Assembly (NCBI GenBank): GCA_937901805.1
Contig: CALDJI010000180.1
Location: 1-14,350 of the forward strand
Source: an uncultured Clostridia bacterium
GTDB lineage: Bacteria; Bacillota; Clostridia; Oscillospirales; Ruminococcaceae
Reading direction: 5' to 3'
Length of the DNA stretch: 14,350 nucleotides
Shown here: piece by piece, positions 6,708-14,350 of the stretch
Position numbering within the stretch: the stretch's first letter is position 1
How the letters are laid out: the number at the start of each line of letters is the position of its first letter
Translations under genes and position numbers: made by a program
The notes under the pieces: model-generated
What the model saw: only the letters and a program-made list of their open reading frames with translations
The model's database searches: none
What the model was told of the DNA's origin: nothing

Positions 6708-8582
6708 TTGGCAGGAAAAGAGAATAAAAGAACGCCGGAGAATGCGGCTGCACCGTCCCAGAAAACAACGAGAAGAAGGACGGTAAAAAGCCCGGCAAAG
6801 CCTGTACAGAAGGCTGCAAAAACCGCGGACAAACCCGCAGCGGCAAAGAAGGCCGCGCGGGAAACGGCTTTAGCCAGGGGGACGGAAAAAAGAACTGGCC
6901 GCAGAAGCCCTAGAGAACGCACGAAAACTCCGGTAAAAATCATTCCACTTGGCGGACTGAATGAGATCGGAAAAAATATGACTGCCTATGAATGTGGAAA
7001 CGATATTTTTATCGTGGACTGTGGGATCGCTTTCCCGGATACGGAAATGCTTGGCGTTGATTTGGTCATCCCGGACTTTTCTTATGTGGAACGCAATAAG
7101 GAGCGCGTCCGCGGCGTCGTGCTCACCCATGGACATGAAGATCACATCGGCGGCCTCCCGTTTTTGCTGAAAGTCGTGAACGTCCCGGTTTATGGAACCA
7201 GGCTGACCCTTGGCCTTGTCGAAGGAAAACTCAAGGAACATGGCCTGCTCGGCAGCGTTCAGCTCAACGTTGTCCGTCCCCGGGATACGGTAAAACTCGG
7301 CTGCATGGCTGTAGAATTTATCCGCGTCAATCATTCTATCCCGGATGCAGTGGCGCTTGCTATCCATACTCCGGCAGGTGTAATTATCCAGACGGGGGAT
7401 TTTAAAATTGATTACACTCCCATTGAAGGGGAGATGATCGATCTGGCCCGTTTTGGGGAACTTGGCAGCAAAGGAGTACTGGCGCTTCTGGCAGATTCTA
7501 CGAATGCGGAAAAGCCTGGAAGTACCATGAGCGAACGCAAAGTAGGGGAATCTTTTGAAGGCCTTTTCAAAAATGCGGGCAGCCGCAGGATTATTGTTGC
7601 CACCTTTGCATCCAACGTCCACCGTATCCAGCAGATTATTGACTGTGCGGTCAAAAGCGGGCGTAAGGTCGCCGTTTCCGGGCGCAGTATGGTCAATGTC
7701 GTTGCTAAGGCGACGGAACTCGGCTATCTCCATGCACCGGCGGGGATTTTGGTGGATATTGATTCGATCGGGCGGTATCCGGATGAAAAGATGGTCATTA
7801 TCACAACCGGCAGCCAGGGAGAACCGATGTCCGCCCTGTTCCGTATGGCGATGAGCGATCACCGGAAAGTGGAAGTTACTCAAAATGATTTCATTATTAT
7901 TTCAGCTACCCCAATTCCCGGCAATGAAAAATTTGTCGGCCGTGTAGTCAATGAACTCATGAAACTCGGTGCGGAAGTCATCTATGAAAAGATGTATGAG
8001 GTGCATGTCTCCGGACATGCCTGCCAGGATGAGCAGAAGCTTATGATCGGCTTGACCAAGCCAAAATATTTTATGCCGGTGCACGGTGAATACAAACATC
8101 TGTGCAAACATGCCAGCTTGGCGCGCAGCATGGGGATTCCAAACGAGAATATTATCATTGCGGATATTGGCCGCGTTGTGGAATTCAACGGGATCAGCGT
8201 GGATACCACCAATACTGTCCCGGCGGGAAAAGTCCTGGTGGACGGATACGGCGTAGGGGATGTGGGCAGTATCGTCCTGCGTGACAGGAAACATCTTGCG
8301 GAAGACGGACTGATTGTTGTCGTTGCTACCATCAACGGGCAGACTGGGCAGGTTGTCGCCGGACCGGACATTGTTTCCCGTGGGTTTGTCTATGTACGGG
8401 AAGCCGAAGACCTGATGAACGAATCCAAGCGTGTTGTCAAGCTGGTACTGGAGGACTGCCATGCCAAGGGCATCCGAGAATGGGGCAATATTAAGGTGAA
8501 AGTTCGGGATTCCCTAAGCGATTACCTCTATGGGAAAACCAAAAGAAAACCGATGATTCTTCCAATTATTATGGAAGTATAA
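6708..8582 (+). CDS. rnj: Ribonuclease J with a basic N-terminal extension
   Basis: RNase J is a metallo-beta-lactamase/beta-CASP enzyme with 5'-to-3' exonuclease and endonuclease activity in mRNA turnover and rRNA maturation. From the TTG start the protein has 624 residues. Residues 1 to about 73 are a low-complexity tail of Lys, Arg, Ala, Pro and Thr. The catalytic domain begins at PVKIIPLGGLNEIGKN (75 onward). Zinc ligands are visible: HGHEDH (141–146), H209 in VNHSIPD, D231 in TGDFK, and the later HVSGH (433–437) and MPVHGEYKHL with H459. The C-terminal domain ends at IIMEV. Family members are usually about 550–560 residues, and the excess is the N-terminal tail. It precedes gdpP by about 40 bases. 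The start codon TTG may lower expression. Confidence 0.95.
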   Translation: MAGKENKRTPENAAAPSQKTTRRRTVKSPAKPVQKAAKTADKPAAAKKAARETALARGTEKRTGRRSPRERTKTPVKIIPLGGLNEIGKNMTAYECGNDIFIVDCGIAFPDTEMLGVDLVIPDFSYVERNKERVRGVVLTHGHEDHIGGLPFLLKVVNVPVYGTRLTLGLVEGKLKEHGLLGSVQLNVVRPRDTVKLGCMAVEFIRVNHSIPDAVALAIHTPAGVIIQTGDFKIDYTPIEGEMIDLARFGELGSKGVLALLADSTNAEKPGSTMSERKVGESFEGLFKNAGSRRIIVATFASNVHRIQQIIDCAVKSGRKVAVSGRSMVNVVAKATELGYLHAPAGILVDIDSIGRYPDEKMVIITTGSQGEPMSALFRMAMSDHRKVEVTQNDFIIISATPIPGNEKFVGRVVNELMKLGAEVIYEKMYEVHVSGHACQDEQKLMIGLTKPKYFMPVHGEYKHLCKHASLARSMGIPNENIIIADIGRVVEFNGISVDTTNTVPAGKVLVDGYGVGDVGSIVLRDRKHLAEDGLIVVVATINGQTGQVVAGPDIVSRGFVYVREAEDLMNESKRVVKLVLEDCHAKGIREWGNIKVKVRDSLSDYLYGKTKRKPMILPIIMEV

Positions 8583-8591
8583 TTTTCCAAG

Positions 8592-8610
8592 GCCCGAAAA
8601 ACAACCGGGC
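8592..8610 (+). repeat. Hairpin between the RNase J gene and gdpP, second copy of the A-rich-loop element
   Basis: GCCCG (8592–8596) pairs with CGGGC (8606–8610) around AAAAACAAC. It starts ten bases after the RNase J stop codon. TGTCAGAAGG follows rather than a T tract, so transcription probably continues into gdpP. It might protect or help process the mRNA 3' end of the first gene. Confidence 0.35.
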
Positions 8611-8625
8611 TGTCAGAAGGCTGGG

Positions 8626-10617
8626 ATGACGATGAAAAAACGACTATGGATTTTTGGTCCGATCGTATATGTGCTGACAGCGCTCTGCATTATTATGCTG
8701 GGCATGCTGTTTGCGCTGAACAGGACTTATTTCTATATAGCGCTGGTATTGTTTTTAGGCGCGGCGGCCTTTTTTGTGTTTGAGTCCCAGAATATTCAAA
8801 AGGCAATTGCAAGACTGCTTGCAAAGATGAGCAGCAATTTGGATTTGGCCCAGCATGAATCACTGATCAGCTTCCCTCTGCCGGTGTTTGTTGCCAATTC
8901 TTCCAGGGAAATTGTCTGGTACAATGAGCATTTTAAAAACACTGTGCTGGGCGGTATCGAAGCATATGGAAGTGATGTCTCCGCGGTTTTAGGGGATAGG
9001 ACGATAGACGACATCCTTCAGGAACCCGGGGCCTATGTGGAGTATAATGAGCATCAGTATAAAGCATATGCCTATAACTCCCGCTCCAATGAAGCAAGCC
9101 TGTATATTTTTGTGTTTGTCGACGAGACGGAGACGTTCAGCGACGCTGTGGAATATCACGAGACCAGACCCTGCGTGATGCTCATGCTGGTGGATAACTA
9201 CGATGAATTGCTTCAAAATGCCAAAGAGAGCGAAAAAGCCCAAATGATAGGGGAAATTGAATCCCTGCTCGAGGATTTTATCAGCAAGACAAATGGTTTT
9301 ATGAGAAAATTGGATCGGGATCGGTTTATTGCAGTTGTGGAAGAACGCCATATGCGCGAAATTGTCGAAGGCCGGTTTCAGATCCTTGATAAAGTCCGTA
9401 AAGTGACTTCCGGAGAGCGTCTTTCGGCGACTCTTTCCATTGGAGTCGGCCGGGATGCCGCCAATATGCACGAGGCGGATGAGCTTGCCGGCCAGGCGTT
9501 GGATATGGCCCTTGGACGCGGCGGTGATCAGGCAGCTGTCAAGACGCCTACCGGATTTGAATTTTTTGGCGGTATGTCCAAGGGAGTAGAGAAGCGCACC
9601 AAGGTTAAGACCAGGATCATTGCAGCGGCACTGCTGGAACTCATTGAGGCGAGCGATAATGTCATTGTGATGGGGCATCGTTTTGCAGATTTGGATGCTT
9701 TGGGTTCCGCAATCGGAATGGCGAGCGGGATCCGGGAACTCGGCAAGGATGCCGTTGTTGCTATCAATAAGGAAAAAAACCTGGCCAAACCGCTCTATGA
9801 TCGGATGGTTGCCAATGGGCTGGAAGATCTGTTTATCGAGCCGGATGAGGCGATGTTCTATATCACAAAGAAAACGCTTTTGATTGTAGTGGACACCCAC
9901 ATCCCAACGCTGCTGGAGTCTGCGGAGATTTATCAGGCATGTAAATCTGTGGTTGTCATTGATCACCATCGGAAGATGGTCAATCATATTGCTAATGCGG
10001 TTATTTTTTACCATGAACCATTTGCCTCTTCTGCATCGGAAATGGTGACGGAACTCCTCCAGTATTTTTCCGATAAACCAGTGCTCAACCAGGTGGAGGC
10101 AGAGGCGCTTCTTTCCGGTATTATGCTGGATACCAAGAATTTTGTCCTGAAAACGGGAGTACGTACTTTTGAAGCTGCCGCTTACTTAAAGAAACTTGGC
10201 GCAGACACAGTAGAGGTCCGCAAGCTGTTTGCAAGCGATATGGAATCCTACCAGCGCAAGACAAGGCTTGTCTCAGCGGCGGAGGTGTACCGTGAATGCG
10301 CGATAGCAACTTCTACCGGGCATACGGAGGATATGCGTGTGGTTGCCCCGCAGGCGGCGGACGAGCTGCTTGGAATCAATGCGGTCGACGCTTCTTTCGT
10401 CCTGTTTGAAACGGGGGATACCGTGAATATCAATGCCCGTTCCATGGGAGGGATCAATGTCCAGTTGATCATGGAAAAACTTGGCGGGGGCGGCCACCTG
10501 ACAATGGCGGGGGCGCAGATCAAAGGTGTAACGATGGAAAATGCGCGCCAGAAATTACTGCTTGCAATCGATGATTACTATGATGAGATAGAAAAAGAAC
10601 AGTCAAAGGAGAATTGA
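8626..10617 (+). CDS. gdpP: Cyclic-di-AMP phosphodiesterase GdpP
   Basis: GdpP hydrolyses c-di-AMP to pApA and so controls potassium, osmotic and cell-wall balance. The 663-residue protein has two N-terminal transmembrane helices (about 6–30 and 36–52), a PAS-like domain (about 75–150), a degenerate GGDEF domain (about 170–310, with no GGDEF motif) and a DHH/DHHA1 catalytic unit. Catalytic motifs are GHRFADLDALG (H351, D355, D357), VVDTH (near 420–425), DHH (446–448) and LDTKNF near 502. The DHHA1 part has GGGGHLTMAGAQ near 622–633. The length is close to that of B. subtilis GdpP. ATG at 8632 (MKKRLW) is an alternative start, because AGAAGG lies 5 bases before the first ATG and 11 before the second. 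The last codons contain the rplI ribosome site. Confidence 0.96.
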   Translation: MTMKKRLWIFGPIVYVLTALCIIMLGMLFALNRTYFYIALVLFLGAAAFFVFESQNIQKAIARLLAKMSSNLDLAQHESLISFPLPVFVANSSREIVWYNEHFKNTVLGGIEAYGSDVSAVLGDRTIDDILQEPGAYVEYNEHQYKAYAYNSRSNEASLYIFVFVDETETFSDAVEYHETRPCVMLMLVDNYDELLQNAKESEKAQMIGEIESLLEDFISKTNGFMRKLDRDRFIAVVEERHMREIVEGRFQILDKVRKVTSGERLSATLSIGVGRDAANMHEADELAGQALDMALGRGGDQAAVKTPTGFEFFGGMSKGVEKRTKVKTRIIAAALLELIEASDNVIVMGHRFADLDALGSAIGMASGIRELGKDAVVAINKEKNLAKPLYDRMVANGLEDLFIEPDEAMFYITKKTLLIVVDTHIPTLLESAEIYQACKSVVVIDHHRKMVNHIANAVIFYHEPFASSASEMVTELLQYFSDKPVLNQVEAEALLSGIMLDTKNFVLKTGVRTFEAAAYLKKLGADTVEVRKLFASDMESYQRKTRLVSAAEVYRECAIATSTGHTEDMRVVAPQAADELLGINAVDASFVLFETGDTVNINARSMGGINVQLIMEKLGGGGHLTMAGAQIKGVTMENARQKLLLAIDDYYDEIEKEQSKEN

Positions 10618-10620
10618 GAA

Positions 10621-11067
10621 ATGAAGGTCATACTGAAAGCAGATTTGAAAGGGACGGGTAAAGCCGGGGAATTGATTAATGTATCCGATGGATATGCCAG
10701 GAATTTCCTGTTTCCAAAGGGACTTGCGGTAGAGGCGAACGCTCAGGCGCTCAATGATCTGAAAAATAAGGAGCAGGCCAAGCAGCACAAGGCAGAAGTA
10801 GAGCTGGAAGCCGCAAAACAAGCCGCCGCAAGAATTGATGGAAAATCCATCAAAATCATTGGCAAGGCCGGGAAAAATGGACGCCTTTTCGGTTCAATTA
10901 CAGCAAAGGAGATTGCTCAGGAAATTACAAAACAGCTTTCTATCCCGGTGGATAAGCGGAAAATTGTACTGAGTATGGATATTAAGGCTTTCGGTAGCTA
11001 TCCAATTGAAATTAAACTCCATGCAGGCGTTGTTGCTAAAGCAACTGTAATGATAACAGAAGCATAA
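10621..11067 (+). CDS. rplI: 50S ribosomal protein L9
   Basis: L9 binds 23S rRNA near the L1 stalk and helps keep the reading frame. The 148-residue protein has the N-terminal domain ([34 protein letters not shown], residues 1–34), the long connecting helix rich in Lys, Glu and Ala (about 40–75) and the C-terminal domain ([16 protein letters not shown] and later). AAAGGAGA at 10605–10612 lies eight bases before the ATG and inside the gdpP coding end. Only three bases separate the gdpP stop from this start, so the two are very probably co-transcribed and coupled. The order gdpP–rplI–dnaB is common in Firmicutes. Confidence 0.98.
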   Translation: MKVILKADLKGTGKAGELINVSDGYARNFLFPKGLAVEANAQALNDLKNKEQAKQHKAEVELEAAKQAAARIDGKSIKIIGKAGKNGRLFGSITAKEIAQEITKQLSIPVDKRKIVLSMDIKAFGSYPIEIKLHAGVVAKATVMITEA

Positions 11068-11102
11068 AAAATCGTACGGAAAATGGAAGGGAGAACAGGA
11101 AA

Positions 11103-12482
11103 ATGCCGGAACAGAGTATTGAAAACCTTGCATCCAGGCAGGATCTGGAAGAAAAGCTTCCCTTTAATCTGGAAGCGGAGCAATCGGTTTTGGGCGCTGT
11201 CCTGATTGATTCTTCCTGCCTTCCCGCTGTCATGGAGTATGTAAAACCGGACAGTTTTTACAAGCCGTCCCATCGGGTGATTTTTGCCTCGATGGTACGG
11301 CTTTTTACCGCAGGGCTGCCGGTGGATTTTGTCACAGTTCTGGAAGCAGTCAAAAACGAACGGGAATTTGACAGCGAGGACAGCGCCAAAATCTACCTGA
11401 CTCAGCTTGCGCAAATTGTACCCTCCGTTGCGAATGTGGAGACTTATGCGAGAATCGTGCAGGAAAAGTTTTATGTACGCAACCTCATGGTGACAGCGCA
11501 TGATATCCTGGACAGCGCAGCTGATTCGGCTGAGGATGCCGGTCATCTGCTGGACGCTGCAGAACAGCGCATCTATGATATCCGGCAGGGACGGGATTCC
11601 CGCGGGCTGCGTAAAATTGATGAAATCATTGTGGAATCATACAGCCGTCTGCAAATGATGAGTTCTGATCACCATAATCAGAATACGGGGCTTCCTACAG
11701 GGTATCCTCTGTTGGATAATATGATTTTTGGGCTGAACAAATCGGATTTGCTGATTATAGCCGGGCGTCCCGGTTCCGGAAAAAGCTCCCTGGCTATCAA
11801 TATGGCGCAGAATATTGCCCTCAAATACGCCCCGGAAGTGGACATTGCGATTTTCTCTTTGGAAATGTCCGGTGAACAGCTTGTCACCCGCATGCTGTCC
11901 TCTGAAGCGAGGATTGATAACTCGGCTTTCCGGACAGGGAGACTGGCTGCGGAGGAATGGGTGCGCCTGGCTTCTGCGGCGGATGTGCTTTCCAGAAGCA
12001 ACATCTATATTGACGATACTTCGGGTATCACGGTGCAGGAAATCAAAGCCAGGCTGAGAAGGATGAAAAACCTCGGACTGGTTGTCATCGACTATTTACA
12101 GCTGATGACAAACGGCGGTAGAAAAGGCGATGGGAACCGCGTACAGGAAGTCTCTGAAATGACGAGGAATTTGAAAATTATGGCAAAAGATCTGGATGTG
12201 CCGGTTATCACCCTTTCGCAGCTCTCCAGAAGCCCGGATTCGAGGACGGATCATCGTCCTATGCTTTCTGATTTGCGCGAATCCGGCTCCATTGAGCAGG
12301 ATGCAGATATCGTCATGTTCATTTACCGGGATTCCTATTACAATGAGGACTCAGAGGAACCCAATGTGGCGGAGTGTATTGTGGCAAAAAACCGTCATGG
12401 CGAGACGGGAACTGTAAAAATGCTTTGGGAAGGGGAGTACACTCATTTCGGAAATCTGGAGCTTTATCGAAATGAACCGTAA
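11103..12482 (+). CDS. dnaB: Replicative DNA helicase DnaB
   Basis: DnaB is the hexameric helicase that unwinds DNA at the replication fork and binds the primase. The 459-residue protein has the N-terminal DnaB domain (about 17–120, from KLPFNLEAEQSVLGAVL), a linker, and the RecA-like ATPase domain. Walker A is GRPGSGKS (221–228), Walker B is LVVIDYLQL with D330, and the later VITLSQLSR and RPMLSDLRESGSIEQDAD segments are standard. Length is normal and there is no intein. The ribosome site GGAAGGGAG lies nine bases before the ATG. The gene starts 35 bases after rplI and overlaps tilS by 11 bases. In B. subtilis this protein is called DnaC. Confidence 0.98.
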   Translation: MPEQSIENLASRQDLEEKLPFNLEAEQSVLGAVLIDSSCLPAVMEYVKPDSFYKPSHRVIFASMVRLFTAGLPVDFVTVLEAVKNEREFDSEDSAKIYLTQLAQIVPSVANVETYARIVQEKFYVRNLMVTAHDILDSAADSAEDAGHLLDAAEQRIYDIRQGRDSRGLRKIDEIIVESYSRLQMMSSDHHNQNTGLPTGYPLLDNMIFGLNKSDLLIIAGRPGSGKSSLAINMAQNIALKYAPEVDIAIFSLEMSGEQLVTRMLSSEARIDNSAFRTGRLAAEEWVRLASAADVLSRSNIYIDDTSGITVQEIKARLRRMKNLGLVVIDYLQLMTNGGRKGDGNRVQEVSEMTRNLKIMAKDLDVPVITLSQLSRSPDSRTDHRPMLSDLRESGSIEQDADIVMFIYRDSYYNEDSEEPNVAECIVAKNRHGETGTVKMLWEGEYTHFGNLELYRNEP

Positions 12483-13833
12483 AGTATTTTCAGCGATTAA
12501 ACAATATTCCATGCTGGAGCCGGGAGACTCTGTGATTATTGCGTGTTCTGGCGGGGCAGATTCCACTGCTCTGCTTGATTTTTTCTGCAAAAACCGCCGG
12601 CAGCTTTCCCTTTCTGCTGTTCTTGCCGTTCACGTCAATCATCTTCTGCGAGGCGAGGAGGCCCTGCGGGATGAAGAGTTTGTGCGCAGGCTGTGCGCTG
12701 CTGAAGGAATCCAGTGTCTTGTGGAGCGCAGGGATATTCGGAAGCTTGCAAGTCTGAGCGGGGAATCTCTGGAAACCTGCGGACGGCGGGTTCGCTATGA
12801 GATATTGGAAAATATAGCCCAAAAATACCGCGCGAAAATTGCAACGGCCCACACGCTGGGGGATAATGCGGAGACCATCCTCTTTCGTATGGCACGGGGA
12901 ACCGGCCATAAAGGATTGTGCGGAATTCCCCCGGTAAGAGGCAGAATCATCCGCCCTCTGATTTTCTGCACCCGGCAGGAAATTGAGGGATATCTGGCGG
13001 AGCAGGGTTTGACCTATTGCACAGATAGCAGTAATTTGGAGCTGGAGTTTGCGCGCAACCAGATCCGGCAGGTTGTCATTCCGGCTTTGGAACAGATAAA
13101 CCAGGCTGTCCAGGTGAACCTTGCACGCATGAGCGGGCAGCTGCGGGAAGAAGAGGATTTTCTGGAAACCCTCTGCTTAAAACAGATCAAGCAGATGCAG
13201 ACCCCTCTGGGATACGACTGCCGTAATTTTTCCACTTTGCATCCGGCGTTGCAGCGTAGGGTTATTTTTTCTCTGGCTGGAAAACGGGTTCCATCAGTGG
13301 ATGAAAAGCGGGTAGGGCTTATATGCCGAGCCCTGGAAACCGGACAGGGGAAAATCCGTTTAGATGGGGATTTTTATGCAAATATTTCCCATTTCCTGCT
13401 GACGTTTGAGAAGAAAACGGAACCAAATCAGGAAGAATGGCAGATTCCATTAAAGCAGCTGCTTGATGGGAGGGGACAGGCTTCTGTTTCGGTTACTGTA
13501 ATTGAAAAAGAAAATTGGGAGAATTTTAAAAAAATTCATAAAAACCTATTAAAAAGCGCACTCGACTATGATAGAATTATAGGAAATGCCGTGCTTCGGC
13601 ATAAAAGGCCTGGAGACAGCATCCGTTTGGCTGACAGGAAGATGACAAAAACCTTGAAAAAACTGTTATCCGAGTATAAAATTCCTATTCAGATACGTGA
13701 GCGACTTACCGTTCTCAGCGATGAACAGGGTGTGATCTGGGTAGAGGGATTTGGCTGTGATGAACGGGTGGCGCCTACTGGGCGAACCAAGCGGGCTTTA
13801 TGTTTTACGGACACCATACAGGAAAGTGGGTAG
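12472..13833 (+). CDS. tilS: tRNA(Ile)-lysidine synthetase
   Basis: TilS attaches lysine to C34 of the CAU-anticodon tRNA-Ile, so that it reads AUA and is charged with Ile. The 453-residue protein has the PP-loop SGGADST (26–32), HVNHLLRGEEALRDEEFV (about 47–64), AHTLGDNAETILFRMARGTG (about 124–143) and a C-terminal TilS domain (RHKRPGDSIRLADRKMTKTLKKLLSE, about 378–404). The ATG lies inside the dnaB end, with GGAG ten bases upstream, so coupling is likely. A seven-A run at 13528–13534 lies in an unusually AT-rich stretch between the two C-terminal parts. The gene ends seven bases before hpt, and tilS–hpt is a conserved pair in Firmicutes. Confidence 0.96.
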   Translation: MNRKVFSAIKQYSMLEPGDSVIIACSGGADSTALLDFFCKNRRQLSLSAVLAVHVNHLLRGEEALRDEEFVRRLCAAEGIQCLVERRDIRKLASLSGESLETCGRRVRYEILENIAQKYRAKIATAHTLGDNAETILFRMARGTGHKGLCGIPPVRGRIIRPLIFCTRQEIEGYLAEQGLTYCTDSSNLELEFARNQIRQVVIPALEQINQAVQVNLARMSGQLREEEDFLETLCLKQIKQMQTPLGYDCRNFSTLHPALQRRVIFSLAGKRVPSVDEKRVGLICRALETGQGKIRLDGDFYANISHFLLTFEKKTEPNQEEWQIPLKQLLDGRGQASVSVTVIEKENWENFKKIHKNLLKSALDYDRIIGNAVLRHKRPGDSIRLADRKMTKTLKKLLSEYKIPIQIRERLTVLSDEQGVIWVEGFGCDERVAPTGRTKRALCFTDTIQESG

Positions 13834-13840
13834 ACAGGAA

Positions 13841-14350
13841 ATGAGACAGGATATTCTCAGGACATTGGTCAGCGAGGAACAACTGCATGAGAAAGTGGCA
13901 GAATTGGGAAAACAGATTTCTGCAGATTATGAAGGGAAATCCCTTATGCTTGTCAGCGTACTCAAGGGATCTGTTGTATTTATGGCAGATTTGATGAGGG
14001 CAATTACCATTCCGGCGCGAATCGACTTTATGTCGGTTTCAAGCTACGGTTCCGGTACGAAAAGCCGCGGGGTTGTCAAAATCATTAAGGATCTGGATAT
14101 TCCACTGGAAGGATACGATCTGCTGATTGTGGAGGATATTCTGGACAGCGGGAATACTCTCAGTTATTTAAAGGAAATCCTGTCTTCACGCGGACCGAAA
14201 AGCATCCGTATTTGTACCTTGCTGGATAAACCGGAGCGCCGTACGGCAGATATCTCGCCGGATTACGTCGGTTTTGCTGTACCGGATGAATTTGTGGTCG
14301 GATATGGTTTGGATTATGCACAAAAATACAGAAATTTGGATTATGTGGGT
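13841..14350 (+). CDS. hpt: Hypoxanthine phosphoribosyltransferase (partial, cut by window end)
   Basis: The enzyme joins hypoxanthine or guanine to PRPP and makes IMP or GMP in purine salvage. The 170 visible codons are open to the window edge. They contain the PPi loop (SVLKGSVVF, about 39–47), the flexible-loop SYGSGTKSRG segment (about 69–78), the PRPP motif VEDILDSGNTL with E98, D99 and D102, and the base-site region DKPERR and later FVVGYGLDYAQKYRNLDYVG. Bacterial enzymes have about 175–180 residues, so only a few codons are missing. The ribosome site (AGACAGGAA) is weak and close to the ATG, and the gene begins seven bases after tilS. ftsH often follows in relatives, beyond this window. 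Confidence 0.95.
   Translation, partial: MRQDILRTLVSEEQLHEKVAELGKQISADYEGKSLMLVSVLKGSVVFMADLMRAITIPARIDFMSVSSYGSGTKSRGVVKIIKDLDIPLEGYDLLIVEDILDSGNTLSYLKEILSSRGPKSIRICTLLDKPERRTADISPDYVGFAVPDEFVVGYGLDYAQKYRNLDYVG

Noticed and set aside
6870..7883. A 337-codon minus-strand ORF opposite the RNase J gene
   Set aside because: It is an antisense shadow of a gene with clear zinc-binding motifs, and its sequence has no domain character.
8989..10014. A 341-codon minus-strand ORF opposite gdpP
   Set aside because: It is an antisense shadow. GdpP on the plus strand has complete DHH motifs.
11103..12482. Possible intein in dnaB, a common insertion site
   Set aside because: Walker A, Walker B and the later motifs are continuous and the protein has a normal length.
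13528..13534. Seven-A run in tilS as a slippage site that could fuse tilS to hpt
   Set aside because: The hpt frame has a TAG stop at 13742–13744 between the run and hpt, so a one-base slip there could not give a TilS–Hpt fusion.
1..14350. Search for CRISPR arrays, tRNA genes, insertion sequences, phage genes or defence systems
   Set aside because: No regular spaced repeats, tRNA arm signatures, transposase, integrase or defence-type domains are visible. The recognisable genes are all housekeeping or common membrane proteins.

Overview
The window is an ordinary, gene-dense stretch of a bacterial chromosome, most likely from the class Clostridia (Bacillota), in the broad Oscillospirales/Ruminococcaceae area. 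The reasons are an RNase J, a YitT-family membrane protein, a NifS–NifU–MnmA cluster, the Firmicutes-type order gdpP–rplI–dnaB and tilS–hpt, purine-rich ribosome binding sites, and GTG and TTG starts. The placement below class level is a guess. I see no phage, transposon, CRISPR, tRNA or rRNA sequence.

Layout. 1–386: the tail of an upstream transcription unit closed by a strong intrinsic terminator (59–99), then an inverted repeat and a likely promoter for a YitT-family membrane protein (387–1241, +). A hairpin at 1327–1364 closes this gene and also the converging minus-strand genes. On the minus strand, read from right to left, are rnhA (RNase HI), nifS (cysteine desulfurase), nifU (Fe-S scaffold) and mnmA (tRNA 2-thiouridylase). 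Good promoter matches lie in front of rnhA and of nifS. A ZIP-family metal transporter (4869–5636, +) diverges from rnhA.

5637–6707 is about 1 kb with no gene I can recognise. It holds several weak hairpins and one possible 80-residue ORF. Then comes a rightward run: RNase J (TTG start, with a basic N-terminal extension), gdpP (c-di-AMP phosphodiesterase), rplI (ribosomal protein L9), dnaB (replicative helicase), tilS (tRNA-Ile lysidine synthetase) and hpt (hypoxanthine phosphoribosyltransferase, cut by the window end). Short gaps, a ribosome binding site inside the end of gdpP and the dnaB–tilS overlap suggest co-transcription at least from gdpP to hpt.

How the genes work together. NifS takes sulfur from cysteine, NifU assembles Fe-S clusters on it, and MnmA uses sulfur to make 2-thiouridine at tRNA position 34. 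This MnmA carries the C-x2-C plus distal Cys pattern of the Fe-S-dependent MnmA class, which fits its overlap with nifU. The rightward genes cover RNA processing, c-di-AMP turnover, translation, replication, tRNA decoding and purine salvage. I found no convincing undescribed system. The most useful leads are the Fe-S type MnmA coupled to nifSU, the N-terminal tail of RNase J, the terminator-like hairpin in front of it, and the empty 1 kb region.
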